Source: Aquimarina megaterium XH134 | GTDB lineage: Bacteria > Bacteroidota > Bacteroidia > Flavobacteriales > Flavobacteriaceae | Length of the DNA stretch: 64,000 nucleotides | NCBI RefSeq assembly: GCF_000520975.1 | Contig: NZ_JACB01000033.1 | Span: 1-64,000 of the forward strand | Direction: 5' to 3' | Shown here: positions 1-9,002 of the stretch, one piece after another | Layout: every line of letters begins with the position of its first letter | Numbering within the stretch: position 1 is the first letter of the stretch | Made by a program: the position numbers and the translations under genes | Notes under the pieces: generated by a model | Database searches by the model: none | Told to the model about the DNA's origin: nothing | What the model saw: the letters and a program-made list of their open reading frames with translations, nothing else

Positions 1-929
1 GATTCCCAGAACTCATTTACTTCGATATAATTTCTTCTAATACCAGGCCTTAGCTTTTCGATAAGACAGATTGCTTTTTCTTCATTACGAATATAAAGAT
101 CGTTTAGGCAAAATTTTAATGCAAAGGTAGCTCCACTATAATTAAAATATATATCATCATAATTCATTGTAGTCAATGCTGCTATAAAATTGGCTTCATT
201 TTCTTTGGCAAACCCTAATTGATGCGCTTCTTCATGACAACTAGTAGTTGGTGCCTTGTAATTGAGTATTAGTCCATTTACTTGCGCTTCATTGGTAATA
301 GGGTTTAAATACCCGCTAAACCCCATATAGGTGAGAGGAAGACTTAATATAGACGTTTTAATGCTTTTAGGGTGATATTGTAATACAGGAAATATTTGAT
401 GTAACTGATCGTATGCAGGAATAGTTTTTTGAAATATTTCTTCTTTAGAATAGGGGATGTGTATTGGTAGAGAATCGTTAGATTCTAGTTGCAGGTGCAA
501 AGAATTGGCTTGAATTATTAATTTTTCTGAAACGGTAATTAGTTCTTCTTCAGTATATTCGTCATCTAATTCTAATATCTCATGTAAGGGTAATCTATAA
601 TAATTCATTCCCCAAAGAATATGAAAACAAGCATACACAATAGATAAAGTAGCACCAATATCTAATACTACTTCTTTCCACAACAAACGCTTCTTAAATA
701 CTTTTTTAAATAAAAAGCGTATTAGCATAATAATCAAAACACAATATAAAATATCACCGAAAGAAAATGGAATCCATCCAAATACATATCGCAAAGCTTT
801 AGAGATATATACAAACAAGCCGTTACTATAAAATCGTTCTATAACTTCGGGGAAAAAAGAAAGAATTTGAATCAGAATGATTTGAACGGGAAGTAATATG
901 GTGAGATAAAGTTTTGTCTTAGATTGCAT
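1..929 (-). CDS. DUF3810 family membrane metallopeptidase-like protein (3' end outside window)
   Basis: Translating the minus strand from the ATG at 929 gives an open frame that runs off the window edge, about 309 residues so far. The N-terminus has two hydrophobic segments (roughly residues 8-25 and 55-75). They are followed by a motif typical of DUF3810, WGMNYYR. Near residue 230 lies HEEAHQLGF, an HExxH zinc-protease-like motif, followed by ENEANF, which could supply a third ligand. DUF3810 proteins are conserved in Bacteroidota and have no proven substrate. The gene is divergent from pepD. Family assignment is fairly secure; protease activity is an inference from the motif. Confidence 0.8.
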   Translation of the reverse strand, partial: MQSKTKLYLTILLPVQIILIQILSFFPEVIERFYSNGLFVYISKALRYVFGWIPFSFGDILYCVLIIMLIRFLFKKVFKKRLLWKEVVLDIGATLSIVYACFHILWGMNYYRLPLHEILELDDEYTEEELITVSEKLIIQANSLHLQLESNDSLPIHIPYSKEEIFQKTIPAYDQLHQIFPVLQYHPKSIKTSILSLPLTYMGFSGYLNPITNEAQVNGLILNYKAPTTSCHEEAHQLGFAKENEANFIAALTTMNYDDIYFNYSGATFALKFCLNDLYIRNEEKAICLIEKLRPGIRRNYIEVNEFWE

Positions 930-1108
930 GGGATAAAGATATTTACAATTCTCAATTTAGAATGAAGAATTAAGAGTTTTTTAGTATCTATTCGTTAGAC
1001 TCTAGAAACTTTGAGACTTTGATAGCGCTACGCTTTGATACTAGATTTAAATTTTAGAATTTTGCTACATATCTATAATATAAAGCTGTCAATATTTAAA
1101 CATCAATT

Positions 1109-2569
1109 ATGAATTCAGAAATAAGAAGCCTTGAGCCTAAAGTGATATGGAATAAATTTGCAGATCTTAATGCAGTTCCCAGACCTTCAAAAAAAGAAGA
1201 ACGCGTTATTGCGTTTATGAAAAATTTTGGAGAATCCTTAGGGCTAACTACCGAGATAGACAAGGTTGGTAATGTTCTAATCAGAAAACCAGCTACTTCG
1301 GGAATGGAAGATCGCAAAGTGGTGGTGATGCAGTCGCATCTGGATATGGTACATCAAAAAAATGCAGATACCGACTTTGATTTTGATACTCAAGGCATAG
1401 AAATGTATATTGATGAAGATTGGGTTAGAGCCAAAGGAACAACTCTTGGTGCTGATAATGGATTAGGAGTAGCTACTATTATGGCAGTTCTAGAATCTAC
1501 AGATATAGCACATCCTGCTATCGAAGCATTATTTACCATTGATGAAGAAACAGGGATGACAGGTGCTATGGGATTAGAAGGAGGATGGTTACAAGGAGAT
1601 ATATTATTAAACCTGGATACTGAGGAAGATGATGAAATAGGAGTTGGTTGTGCCGGCGGAATTGATGTTACAGCAAAAAGAAATTACAAAGAAGAACCAG
1701 TTGCAGAGGGTAAAGTAGGATATACAATTGCTATTACTGGACTTAAGGGCGGCCATTCTGGGATGGATATTCATAAAGGATTAGGGAATGCTAATAAAAT
1801 AATGAATAGACTATTGTTTGATGGTTTTGAGAATTTTGGTTTACAAATCAGCGAAGTAAAGGGAGGAAGCCTACGCAACGCAATCCCAAGAGAGAGCTTT
1901 GCAATAGTTGTAGTAGATACGGTACAGGCAAAAGCTTTTGAATTCGAAATAGGTGAGTTGTCAAAAACAATTCAGAATGAACTTTCTATCGCTGATCCTG
2001 ATCTTACCATAGAAATTAATACTACAGATTTACCAGCGCAGGTAATGGAGTTAGGTGTTCAGGAAGGGGTAATAAAGGCATTATATGCTGCACATAATGG
2101 AGTGTATGCTATGAGCGCCTCAATCCCTGATTTGGTAGAAACTTCTAATAATATTGCTAAAATAACAATAGGAGAAGGAGACATCACTATCGAATGTTTA
2201 ACCCGTAGTAGTGTAGAATCTTCTAAACTAGATCTTGCAAACAAGTTAAGAGCTACTTTTGAGTTAATAGGATGTGAAGTAATTACTAGTGGTGATTATC
2301 CCGGTTGGGCCCCTAATATGAATTCTCCAATTTTAAAAGTAATGGACGAATTGTATCAAAACCTGAATGGGGAAAAAGCACATGTAGCTGCCTGTCATGC
2401 AGGATTAGAATGTGGTATCCTGGGACAGAATTATCCAGATATGGATATGATATCATTTGGCCCAACAATATTAGGAGCACATTCACCAGATGAAAGAACA
2501 AGCATATCATCGGTACAGAAATATTGGAAATTCGTAAAAGAAATCTTAAAAGAAGTACCTGAAAAATAA
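1109..2569 (+). CDS. pepD: Aminoacyl-histidine dipeptidase (M20 family, PepD)
   Basis: A cytoplasmic di-zinc dipeptidase that cleaves Xaa-His dipeptides such as carnosine. The length of 486 aa equals the usual PepD length. The M20 metal and catalytic residues are readable: SHLDM (His77, Asp79), GADNGLG (Asp116), IDEETG (Glu146-Glu147), NLDTEE (Asp170) and GAHSPDE (His458). The lid or dimerisation segment carries GGHSGMDIHKG. There is no signal peptide. It is a monocistronic gene with about 180 bp of non-coding DNA upstream and divergent from the DUF3810 gene. Confidence 0.95.
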   Translation: MNSEIRSLEPKVIWNKFADLNAVPRPSKKEERVIAFMKNFGESLGLTTEIDKVGNVLIRKPATSGMEDRKVVVMQSHLDMVHQKNADTDFDFDTQGIEMYIDEDWVRAKGTTLGADNGLGVATIMAVLESTDIAHPAIEALFTIDEETGMTGAMGLEGGWLQGDILLNLDTEEDDEIGVGCAGGIDVTAKRNYKEEPVAEGKVGYTIAITGLKGGHSGMDIHKGLGNANKIMNRLLFDGFENFGLQISEVKGGSLRNAIPRESFAIVVVDTVQAKAFEFEIGELSKTIQNELSIADPDLTIEINTTDLPAQVMELGVQEGVIKALYAAHNGVYAMSASIPDLVETSNNIAKITIGEGDITIECLTRSSVESSKLDLANKLRATFELIGCEVITSGDYPGWAPNMNSPILKVMDELYQNLNGEKAHVAACHAGLECGILGQNYPDMDMISFGPTILGAHSPDERTSISSVQKYWKFVKEILKEVPEK

Positions 2570-2708
2570 GAATAAGGTATCAGTTTATACTCAAACATTG
2601 CAGATATATATGATACTTGCTGTAGTGAGATATAAACACTATCAGACTTTTACCTTGTTGAAATATTGATAAGTAATACTTCTATCCTTATTTTTGGAGT
2701 ATAATCAT

Positions 2709-3065
2709 ATGAATATAAAAATGGAATTAAAAAAACTGGTAAAAGAATGGTTTGAGATATGGGAGAAAGGAGATTTTCTGAATTTACCTATCTCAGAGAA
2801 TTTTAAGCATACGAGCCCTTATGGAACAATACAAGGAAAAAAAGAATACCTACGCTTAATTGAAGCGAACAAAGACAAGTTTTTAGGTCATCATTTTGAA
2901 ATTCATGATGAGATTTATCATAATAATCGGGCTTGTGTTCGATATACAGCAACTCATGAAGATTCGGTATTAAGTGTAAGTGAATGGTATTTTTATAAAG
3001 AAGGTCAAATAGAAGAAATTATAGCTTATTATAATATAGAAGAAGAAAGGATAAAAATAGATTGA
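2709..3065 (+). CDS. SnoaL/NTF2-like small protein
   Basis: A protein of about 118 residues with the alpha+beta cone pattern of NTF2-like proteins: an N-terminal amphipathic helix (VKEWFEIWEKGD), a mid-region HTSPYGTIQGK and C-terminal strands ending in EEIIAYYN. Family members are either small enzymes or ligand-binding proteins, and the substrate here cannot be read. The frame is open from a TTG at 2694, but ATG 2709 follows GGAG by 9 nt and gives the more natural start; ATG 2721 is also possible. It is a stand-alone gene after pepD. Confidence 0.7.
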   Translation: MNIKMELKKLVKEWFEIWEKGDFLNLPISENFKHTSPYGTIQGKKEYLRLIEANKDKFLGHHFEIHDEIYHNNRACVRYTATHEDSVLSVSEWYFYKEGQIEEIIAYYNIEEERIKID

Positions 3066-3123
3066 TTATCATTCCTTTTTATGTTTAATAAATTATATAA
3101 TTATGATAAATCATCTTGTAATA

Positions 3124-3834
3124 ATGAAGGCAAAAAACATATTTGCGATTTTGTTCATACTAGTTTTGTCAGGTTGTGATAGCTCGTCAGGAGATAAAAA
3201 AATAACTATAATTAACTCAGGTACAACAAAAATGGCAGTTGTTGACGATGTGAATGGTAATAGGAAAGAATACTCTTATGATAGTAATTATGAGATTGAA
3301 AAAAAAGAAACCGAAATTAGTATTAAAAATAAGTCGGATTATTCAGAAAAATTTATTGAAGGACTCAAAAAATTAGGAGAGGAGAAAATTACACTTTCAG
3401 ATAATCTGTTGATTTTAAATGATAGAGATACTATTTATTTTCCCGAAACTCCAAAAATAAATCGTCGAATAACATTAACAGGTAAAAAAGATAATCTTGC
3501 TATTGCGGTTACAGTTAAACGATTTAATTATACTACAATAGATTATAAAATTGAGATAACAGAATTCGGTAAATCAAATCATACCCAAAAAGGAAAAGCC
3601 GATATAGCTTCAGGTTTCTATTTAGGTGACGAATCTGATGAAAGCGAGAAAACCGGAGTTAGTTATTTTGTAACAGAATTTTCTGATCTGAGAGAAAGTG
3701 ATTGTTATACGTATATTCGACTTGGATATGAAAAAGAAACAGGTCCTTATTTACTTGGGAAAATAATAAAGAATTGTAATGGTAAACTATCAGATATAGA
3801 TCTTGATAATTTTCCAGCATTACTAGAAAAATAG
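3124..3834 (+). CDS. Predicted lipoprotein of unknown function
   Basis: An unrecognised protein of about 236 aa. It starts with a short lysine n-region, a hydrophobic stretch and the lipobox LVLSGC, so it should be lipid-anchored in the periplasm or outer membrane. The mature part is charged and beta-rich with no motif I can name. ATG 3103 is an alternative start that adds seven residues before the signal peptide; 3124 gives the more typical signal peptide. Four cysteines are spread through the mature protein. Confidence 0.65.
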   Translation: MKAKNIFAILFILVLSGCDSSSGDKKITIINSGTTKMAVVDDVNGNRKEYSYDSNYEIEKKETEISIKNKSDYSEKFIEGLKKLGEEKITLSDNLLILNDRDTIYFPETPKINRRITLTGKKDNLAIAVTVKRFNYTTIDYKIEITEFGKSNHTQKGKADIASGFYLGDESDESEKTGVSYFVTEFSDLRESDCYTYIRLGYEKETGPYLLGKIIKNCNGKLSDIDLDNFPALLEK

Positions 3835-3913
3835 AGTATATAAAAATGATAACAACCTGTTATAGGTATCTCTAAAGACAAGAAAATCATAATGCACTAG
3901 ACGAAAAGATATT

Positions 3914-4423
3914 ATGAAAAAAAATAAAAAAATAAGTAGTGGCGTAAAAGTGGGACTTATAGCTATTACTATTAATATTATTACTGTTGCGGTCTATATC
4001 TACCAAACAAATCTAATGCAAAAACAGCAACATGCTTCAGTATGGCCTTATTTGGAATGGAGAATTATTTATAACCAGAATGATGGAGTAGTGTTAAAAG
4101 TTCGTAACAATGGTGTTGGTCCTGCAATAATTAACAAAGCAGCTATAAAACTGGATAATAAATCTGTTCCAGTGTTAGATTCCTTATTTTCTAAACTTCT
4201 TGGAACAACTCAATTTCCGCATCTAACATCAGAAGTTCAAAATCGAGTCTTACCCGCAGGAGAATCAATCAACATGATAAAAGTTGTTGACCCAAAATGG
4301 GCAGAACTTCTTTATGCGAAAGTGAACGAAAGTAATTTTGAAATGAAAATATGCTACGAATCCATTTACAAGGATCAATGGGTATGTAATGGAACTACAG
4401 TTAAAGAATCTAGATGTAATTAA
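3914..4423 (+). CDS. Small membrane-anchored protein, unknown function
   Basis: A 169-aa protein with a lysine-rich N-terminus and one transmembrane segment at about residues 12-30, followed by a short linker rich in Gln. The rest forms an extracytoplasmic domain with a beta-rich look (LKVRNNGVGPAIINKA), a pattern seen in many small membrane-tethered bacterial proteins. Cys residues near the C-terminus (CYES, WVCNG, SRCN) could form disulphides. I do not recognise a specific family. It sits among unrelated accessory genes. Confidence 0.6.
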   Translation: MKKNKKISSGVKVGLIAITINIITVAVYIYQTNLMQKQQHASVWPYLEWRIIYNQNDGVVLKVRNNGVGPAIINKAAIKLDNKSVPVLDSLFSKLLGTTQFPHLTSEVQNRVLPAGESINMIKVVDPKWAELLYAKVNESNFEMKICYESIYKDQWVCNGTTVKESRCN

Positions 4424-4560
4424 AATCTTTTAATAAAGGCTCTTATTTTTAACTTTAAAACATATAATATCAAAAGTTCATTTTATTAGAAAATGAAACG
4501 AAAAATAAAAACTCCTAGATAGAGAAGAAAATAAAAAACACAATCAAAATATTTTGTCAT

Positions 4561-5001
4561 ATGAAAGATACAGACCCACCAATTGTAGTAGAAGAAACTT
4601 ATATGACGACCCTAGAAAATGTTTGGAAAGCCATAACAGAATTAGACCAAATGAAAAAATGGTTTTTTGAACAAATTAAATCGTTCGAAGCAAAAGAAGG
4701 ATTTGAAACACAATTTGTTGTCGAAGTCGAAAATCGAAAATTCACCCACCTCTGGAAGATAACAGAAGTAATACCAAATCAAAAGATAAAATATAGTTGG
4801 AGATATAAGGAATATAAAGGAGATTCATTTGTAACATTCGAATTGTTTGAAAACAAGAGTCATGCTAAACTTAGGTTGACCACCGAAATAATACACAGTT
4901 TTCCATCAAAAGTTCCAGAATTTACAAGAGAGAGTTGTGTAGGAGGTTGGGAATACTTTATCAAAAGTAGTTTAAAAGAATACTTGTTGTCGAAAAGATA
5001 G
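4561..5001 (+). CDS. SRPBCC (AHSA1-like) domain protein
   Basis: A soluble protein of 146 aa with the START/Bet v1-like layout: VVEETYMTTLENVWKAITE at the N-terminus, a Trp-containing middle (FTHLWKITEVIPNQKIKYSW) and a C-terminal helix beginning GGWEYFIKSSLKEYL. This is the signature of AHSA1-type SRPBCC proteins, which bind hydrophobic ligands or act in stress responses. No ligand can be assigned. It starts at the first ATG; about 137 bp of AT-rich DNA without an obvious promoter lies upstream. Confidence 0.8.
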   Translation: MKDTDPPIVVEETYMTTLENVWKAITELDQMKKWFFEQIKSFEAKEGFETQFVVEVENRKFTHLWKITEVIPNQKIKYSWRYKEYKGDSFVTFELFENKSHAKLRLTTEIIHSFPSKVPEFTRESCVGGWEYFIKSSLKEYLLSKR

Positions 5002-5070
5002 ATGTATAATGAAACCCAATGCCCAGAGATGCCAAGTCACTACTTAGGTTTATCAATTCCTTAATGAATT

Positions 5071-5586
5071 ATGGATAGCAAAGAAATTAAAATAAGGCAG
5101 CTTGTAGAATCAGATAAGTCACAATTGGCAAAACTTGCCAACAATAATAATATATCAAATAACTTAAGAGATTATTTTCCCAATCCTTATGATGAAGAGG
5201 ATGCTAAATCCTTTATTATGATGACAATACAACAAGATCCTACAGTAAGCTTTGGAATAGAATTTAGAGGAGAATTTTGTGGAGTTATATCGCTGATACT
5301 ACAAGATGATATGTATAGAAAATCGGCAGAAATTGGGTATTGGTTGGGAGAACCCTATTGGGGCAAGGGGATTACTACAAAGGCAGTAGACCAGATAACC
5401 AAGTATGGATTTGAAAAATTAAACCTGATCAGAATATACGCAGGAGTTATTGAATATAACACAGCTTCGATGAGTGTCCTCAAAAAAAGTGGATTTAAAA
5501 AAGAAGGAATATTCCAAAAGGCAATTATTAAGAATGGTAAAATTTGGAATGAACATAGATATTATATCTTAAATAAAAAGGTGTAG
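5071..5586 (+). CDS. GNAT family N-acetyltransferase (RimJ/RimL type)
   Basis: A 171-aa acetyltransferase. The N-terminal strand-turn IKIRQLVESDKSQLAKLAN, the substrate-side NLRDYFPNPYDEEDAKSFI and the core IGYWLGEPYWGKGITTKAV with the acetyl-CoA binding Gly-rich turn match the RimJ/RimL-like branch. A second conserved block is AGVIEYNTASMSVLKKSGF. The acceptor is unknown; many relatives acetylate small molecules rather than ribosomal proteins. It is a single gene, 69 bp after the SRPBCC gene. Confidence 0.88.
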   Translation: MDSKEIKIRQLVESDKSQLAKLANNNNISNNLRDYFPNPYDEEDAKSFIMMTIQQDPTVSFGIEFRGEFCGVISLILQDDMYRKSAEIGYWLGEPYWGKGITTKAVDQITKYGFEKLNLIRIYAGVIEYNTASMSVLKKSGFKKEGIFQKAIIKNGKIWNEHRYYILNKKV

Positions 5587-5640
5587 TAGAAATTATTGCA
5601 ATACTCAATAGATAAAAAAGGTGATTTTAAATTTTGAAAA

Positions 5641-6207
5641 ATGAAAATAACAGAGATTGAACTCAATAAAGAATACCTCATTACTAAACAAAGTAAGGAT
5701 ATAAGTTACTCTGATGTTTTTCAATTAAGAACAACATCGCTAAAAGAAGTGCCCAAACCAAAAGATTGTATGGTAGCATTCTTTAAAGCCTTCTCACCGT
5801 TTTTTATAAAACTATTGCTCTCGAGAGAAAAAATAGCCAAAAATTTGGGACTAAAAACAGCCACTAAACGTACTCAAGTAGAAAGAGAAGCATATTTGAA
5901 CGAATTTGAGGGTAATATTGGGGATAGTATCGCATTATTTGATGTGCTAGACAAGAATGATATAGAATTATTAACAGGACAGACAGATAAACATCTAGAT
6001 TTTAAACTATCTTTTATTAGTTATGAAGAAGGGGATGACAAGATAATGGAACTAGCTACCACAGTAAAAATTCATAATACCTTAGGGAAAATATATTTCT
6101 TTTTAGTAAAACCGTTTCATCGATATTTTATGAAAAAGATATTTATGAAAATGGAAAAAGAAGTAATGCTTATAGAAAAAAGAAAACGCGATAACACAGT
6201 AAAGTGA
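5641..6207 (+). CDS. DUF2867 domain-containing protein
   Basis: A 188-aa protein without signal peptide. The C-terminal two thirds contain GQTDKHLDFKLSF and TTVKIHNTLGKIYFFLVKPFHR, the conserved blocks of DUF2867, ending in a helix rich in Lys and Met. DUF2867 proteins also occur as C-terminal domains of NAD(P)-binding epimerase-like proteins; here the domain stands alone. Function is unknown. It lies 54 bp downstream of the GNAT gene and could be co-transcribed with it. Confidence 0.7.
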   Translation: MKITEIELNKEYLITKQSKDISYSDVFQLRTTSLKEVPKPKDCMVAFFKAFSPFFIKLLLSREKIAKNLGLKTATKRTQVEREAYLNEFEGNIGDSIALFDVLDKNDIELLTGQTDKHLDFKLSFISYEEGDDKIMELATTVKIHNTLGKIYFFLVKPFHRYFMKKIFMKMEKEVMLIEKRKRDNTVK

Positions 6208-6381
6208 CCTTTTTTTACTTTAAAAATTTTATCATGATCAAGGTATTGAACTAAAAATACATCAATTTTAAGGATCACAATTCTAAAAATGTAATATTCT
6301 GTAAACCTTTACTATATCTAGTCTGGGCGTTATTTTGATTTTATTTTTGTAACTATCAGACAATCAATATAGTAAAAAACC

Positions 6382-6413
6382 TTTGGTTAATTGATTTCTG
6401 TTAGATATATTTG
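6382..6413 (+). promoter_or_regulatory. Housekeeping promoter of the ABC/GntR operon
   Basis: TTTG at 6382-6385, a 20-nt spacer, then TATATTTG at 6406-6413. This matches the Bacteroidota primary-sigma consensus TTTG / TAnnTTTG. The expected transcript start, around 6420, gives a leader of just over 20 nt before ATG 6443. Confidence 0.7.
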
Positions 6414-6414
6414 C

Positions 6415-6438
6415 AGTGTACTAGATAACTAATACACT
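6415..6438 (+). promoter_or_regulatory. Probable GntR (YtrA-type) operator
   Basis: An inverted repeat with arms AGTGTA (6415-6420) and TACACT (6433-6438) separated by 12 nt; 20 of the 24 positions are self-complementary, including CTA/TAG steps inside. It begins 1 nt after the -7 element and covers the predicted transcription start, a position suited to repression. The operon it leads encodes a GntR protein at 8030, the natural candidate binder. Confidence 0.65.
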
Positions 6439-6442
6439 AACC

Positions 6443-7291
6443 ATGATTCAAATTAAAGACTTACGGTTCTATTATCCAAAAAGCAAAATAATCCTTGATA
6501 ATATCACTTTAGATTTTGCTCCGGGAAACATTTATGGACTTTTTGGTAAGAATGGTGAAGGAAAGAGTACATTAATGAAGATAATGACCGGATTGTTATT
6601 TCCAAAAGCAGGTTATTATAGGGTTTTGGGTAAAGATATTTCAGGAAGAAATGTAAAATGTCTTCAGGAGATTTTTATGGTACCAGAAGATTTTGAGTTA
6701 CCGAGGCTTAAGATTTCTACCTATGAACAAGTAAATTCTCCTTTTTATCCCAAGTTTTCCCGAGATCAATTTTATAAACTAATAGAAGAGTTTAAGCTTT
6801 CTGCCGATGAAAATATATCAACTCTTTCTTTTGGTAATAAAAAGAAAGTACTTATTGCCTTTGGAATAGCAACAAATACGAAACTCTTACTTATGGATGA
6901 ACCTACAAATGGGTTAGATATTCCATCAAAAAGTCAGTTTAGAAAGATTATGGCTCTGGCAGTCGATGAAGGAAAATGTATTATTATTTCTACTCATCAG
7001 GTTAGGGATTTGCATAGTTTGATAAATCATGTAGTGATACTGGATCAATCCAAAGTAGCATTTAATCAGCCGCTTTCTAATATTTCTGAATATTTATGGT
7101 TTGGAAAACCTATGCGGGATGAAAAGGAGTCTATTATTTATTCTGAAACCTCTTTTGGAGGAAAAGCTATGCTTTTTAGACAAGATAGAGATGAGACAGA
7201 AGTAGATCTCGAATTATTATTTAATGCTGTTTTAAGCGAATCTAATAAAATTAATAATGCCTTAAATACATTTCATGATGGAACAATTTAA
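6443..7291 (+). CDS. ABC transporter ATP-binding protein (YtrB-like)
   Basis: The 282-aa nucleotide-binding subunit of an ABC exporter. Walker A is GKNGEGKST (35-43), with Glu where many have Gly or Ala. A reduced signature LSFGNKKKV lies at 128-136, Walker B LLLMDEPTNGLD ends near 159, and the switch histidine is His185 (ISTHQ). About 70 residues beyond the NBD form a C-terminal tail. It overlaps the permease start by 17 bp, and the operon ends with a GntR regulator, the arrangement of YtrA-type antibiotic or cell-envelope-responsive operons. The substrate is unknown. Confidence 0.9.
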   Translation: MIQIKDLRFYYPKSKIILDNITLDFAPGNIYGLFGKNGEGKSTLMKIMTGLLFPKAGYYRVLGKDISGRNVKCLQEIFMVPEDFELPRLKISTYEQVNSPFYPKFSRDQFYKLIEEFKLSADENISTLSFGNKKKVLIAFGIATNTKLLLMDEPTNGLDIPSKSQFRKIMALAVDEGKCIIISTHQVRDLHSLINHVVILDQSKVAFNQPLSNISEYLWFGKPMRDEKESIIYSETSFGGKAMLFRQDRDETEVDLELLFNAVLSESNKINNALNTFHDGTI

Positions 7292-8027
7292 TGTTAAGAG
7301 AATAGGCAGTTTTATATATAGAGATGTCATACTTCTTAAGGGAGCAATAATTACTACTTTATCTGTTGTAAGTGCTATTTTTTTTATTGTCTTTTTGTTT
7401 AGTTTACGAGGGGATCATCAGATTACGAGTGGTGAGTTTATGAGCATATTCGGTAAGTTTTACGTAGCGTTAGGAGTACTATTTATTTTCTCGGTTTTTA
7501 AAGAAGCACATAACCAAAAATCGAATCATTTGTATTTTTCATTACCGGTTTCATCTTATGAAAGAATTGCAGCGGCCTGGCTTAGTACTTTTGTGATATA
7601 TACTCTTGTGTTTTCAATTCTTGGTTTTTTAGTAGGACAAATAACAATTATACTAGGTAGTATGTTTTCTGAGACAAATTTCCATTTGTTGCCAATATTT
7701 TCAGAAAGCTACTGGCAGTTGGTTAAGGTGTATTTTGTTATACAGCCGGTATTTCTCTATGGCGCTATTGCATTTAATAAAAATAGAGTGGGGAAAACAT
7801 TGCTTGTTGTTGTGTTATTTGTTATTGGGTTGATATTACTGAATATGATGCTTTTCGGGATGCTCAATTACGATTATGATGTGTTTTCTGGAGAAAGACT
7901 GGCTTCAGACGCATTTGATAAAACCGGGCAAGATTTCTCTGGAATAGGAAAAGGATTTTTTATGGGCATTTTTGCCCCATTAATGCTATTGGCAAGTTAT
8001 TTTAAGATAGTAGAAAAGGAAGTTTAA
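7275..8027 (+). CDS. ABC transporter permease, membrane subunit
   Basis: A 250-aa membrane protein with about six hydrophobic segments (for example residues 20-42, 62-78, 92-112, 115-127, 157-180 and 225-245). The start ATGATG at 7275/7278 lies inside the end of the ATPase gene, implying translational coupling. No soluble domain is present, so it should be the transmembrane partner of the preceding ATPase. It resembles ABC-2-type permeases that occur with YtrB-like ATPases. Confidence 0.82.
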   Translation: MMEQFNVKRIGSFIYRDVILLKGAIITTLSVVSAIFFIVFLFSLRGDHQITSGEFMSIFGKFYVALGVLFIFSVFKEAHNQKSNHLYFSLPVSSYERIAAAWLSTFVIYTLVFSILGFLVGQITIILGSMFSETNFHLLPIFSESYWQLVKVYFVIQPVFLYGAIAFNKNRVGKTLLVVVLFVIGLILLNMMLFGMLNYDYDVFSGERLASDAFDKTGQDFSGIGKGFFMGIFAPLMLLASYFKIVEKEV

Positions 8028-8029
8028 GA

Positions 8030-8410
8030 ATGGATTTTGATAACAGCAAACCTATTTATTTACAAATCGTAGATGTTTTCTACGAGAATATACTTGTAAA
8101 AAAATGGCAGGAGGGCGAAAGAATACCTTCTGTAAGAGAGATTGCTGTCATGGTAGAGGTAAACCCTAACACCGCGATAAGAGCTTTTACCTATTTGCAA
8201 GAACAAGAAGTAATCTATAATAAAAGAGGGATAGGGTATTTTGTTTCAGAAAATGGGTATAACAAGGTCCTCGATATTAAAAGAAAAGAATTTATGGAAG
8301 ATCTTCTTCCTGATATATTTAAAAAAATGAGATTACTGGATATAAAATTTGAAGAAGTAAAAGACTCATTTAACCAATATCTAAATAATATAGATCATGA
8401 AAACAAGTAA
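8030..8410 (+). CDS. GntR family transcriptional regulator (YtrA subfamily)
   Basis: A 126-aa regulator with an N-terminal winged helix-turn-helix: KPIYLQIVDVFYENIL, GERIPSVREIAVMVEVNPNTA and TYLQEQEVIYNKRGIGYFV. The C-terminal part is only about 50 residues of helix, the short dimerisation module that defines the YtrA subfamily. It begins 2 bp after the permease gene. The palindrome at 6415-6438 in the operon leader is its likely operator, so negative autoregulation is inferred. Confidence 0.9.
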   Translation: MDFDNSKPIYLQIVDVFYENILVKKWQEGERIPSVREIAVMVEVNPNTAIRAFTYLQEQEVIYNKRGIGYFVSENGYNKVLDIKRKEFMEDLLPDIFKKMRLLDIKFEEVKDSFNQYLNNIDHENK

Positions 8411-8954
8411 TTGGATTGTAATAGGTGCGTTAGGAGCTGTTATTCTTTTTTTTCTGGCTTTTCAGTTTTCTATGCATGATAAAGTTAGGGAAGGAGAGTT
8501 ACGAGAAAATGCAATTCAATATACAGGGAATATGATATCCGAAACAAGAAATGTTTCTGCATTTAACAAGATATCAGTTACTCATGGTATTGAAGTCTTT
8601 TTTAAACAAGATAGCGTAGCAGAAGTAAAAGTAGAGGCCTCAGAAAATTTGATGACCTATATCAAAACCGAAGTGAAGCATAATAAATTAATCATCGAAA
8701 AAACAAAGAGGGAAGAAAAAGGGGATACCGTGAGAATATTTGTTTCTAATCACCAGTTGGATTCACTACAAGTAGCCTCAGAATCATACTTTGAAACAAA
8801 AGGCACAGTTTCTGGAAAAGATTTAGTGCTAAAATTTACAGATGACAGTAATGGGAATCTCGAATTGTCATATGAGTCGGTTAAATGCTCTGCCACACCT
8901 GGGTCTAATGTGAAATTAAAAGGAAATACAAATCAAATCGATTTCTCTAACTAA
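8397..8954 (+). CDS. GIN domain (DUF2807) membrane-anchored protein
   Basis: A 185-aa protein overlapping the GntR gene by 14 bp. One transmembrane segment (about residues 5-24) is followed by the DUF2807 beta-helix pattern: ETRNVSAFNKISVTHGIEVFF, VKVEASENLMTYIKTEV and LKFTDDSNGNLELS. GIN-domain proteins are extracytoplasmic and of unknown function. This copy is shorter than the common form of about 230 aa and stops soon after the last visible beta repeat, so a C-terminal coil is missing. Translational coupling suggests a joint role with the ABC transporter. Confidence 0.75.
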   Translation: MKTSNWIVIGALGAVILFFLAFQFSMHDKVREGELRENAIQYTGNMISETRNVSAFNKISVTHGIEVFFKQDSVAEVKVEASENLMTYIKTEVKHNKLIIEKTKREEKGDTVRIFVSNHQLDSLQVASESYFETKGTVSGKDLVLKFTDDSNGNLELSYESVKCSATPGSNVKLKGNTNQIDFSN

Positions 8955-8980
8955 TCAATAGAGAAGAAAATTAAATTACC

Positions 8981-9002
8981 ATCAATCAAAAAACGAACAA
9001 TT
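8981..9002 (+). repeat. Shared leader motif, copy 1
   Basis: A 22-nt segment ending immediately before ATG 9003, containing the core AATCAAAAAACG followed by AACAATT. The same core precedes four further start codons (9806, 10588, 11154 and a small frame at 14801). See the finding on the shared leader. Confidence 0.7.

Noticed and set aside
1015..1050. Short inverted and direct repeats (AGCG/CGCT, CTTTGATA twice) upstream of pepD
   Set aside because: Stem too short and no T-run or partner copy nearby; likely chance or a degenerate intergenic repeat.
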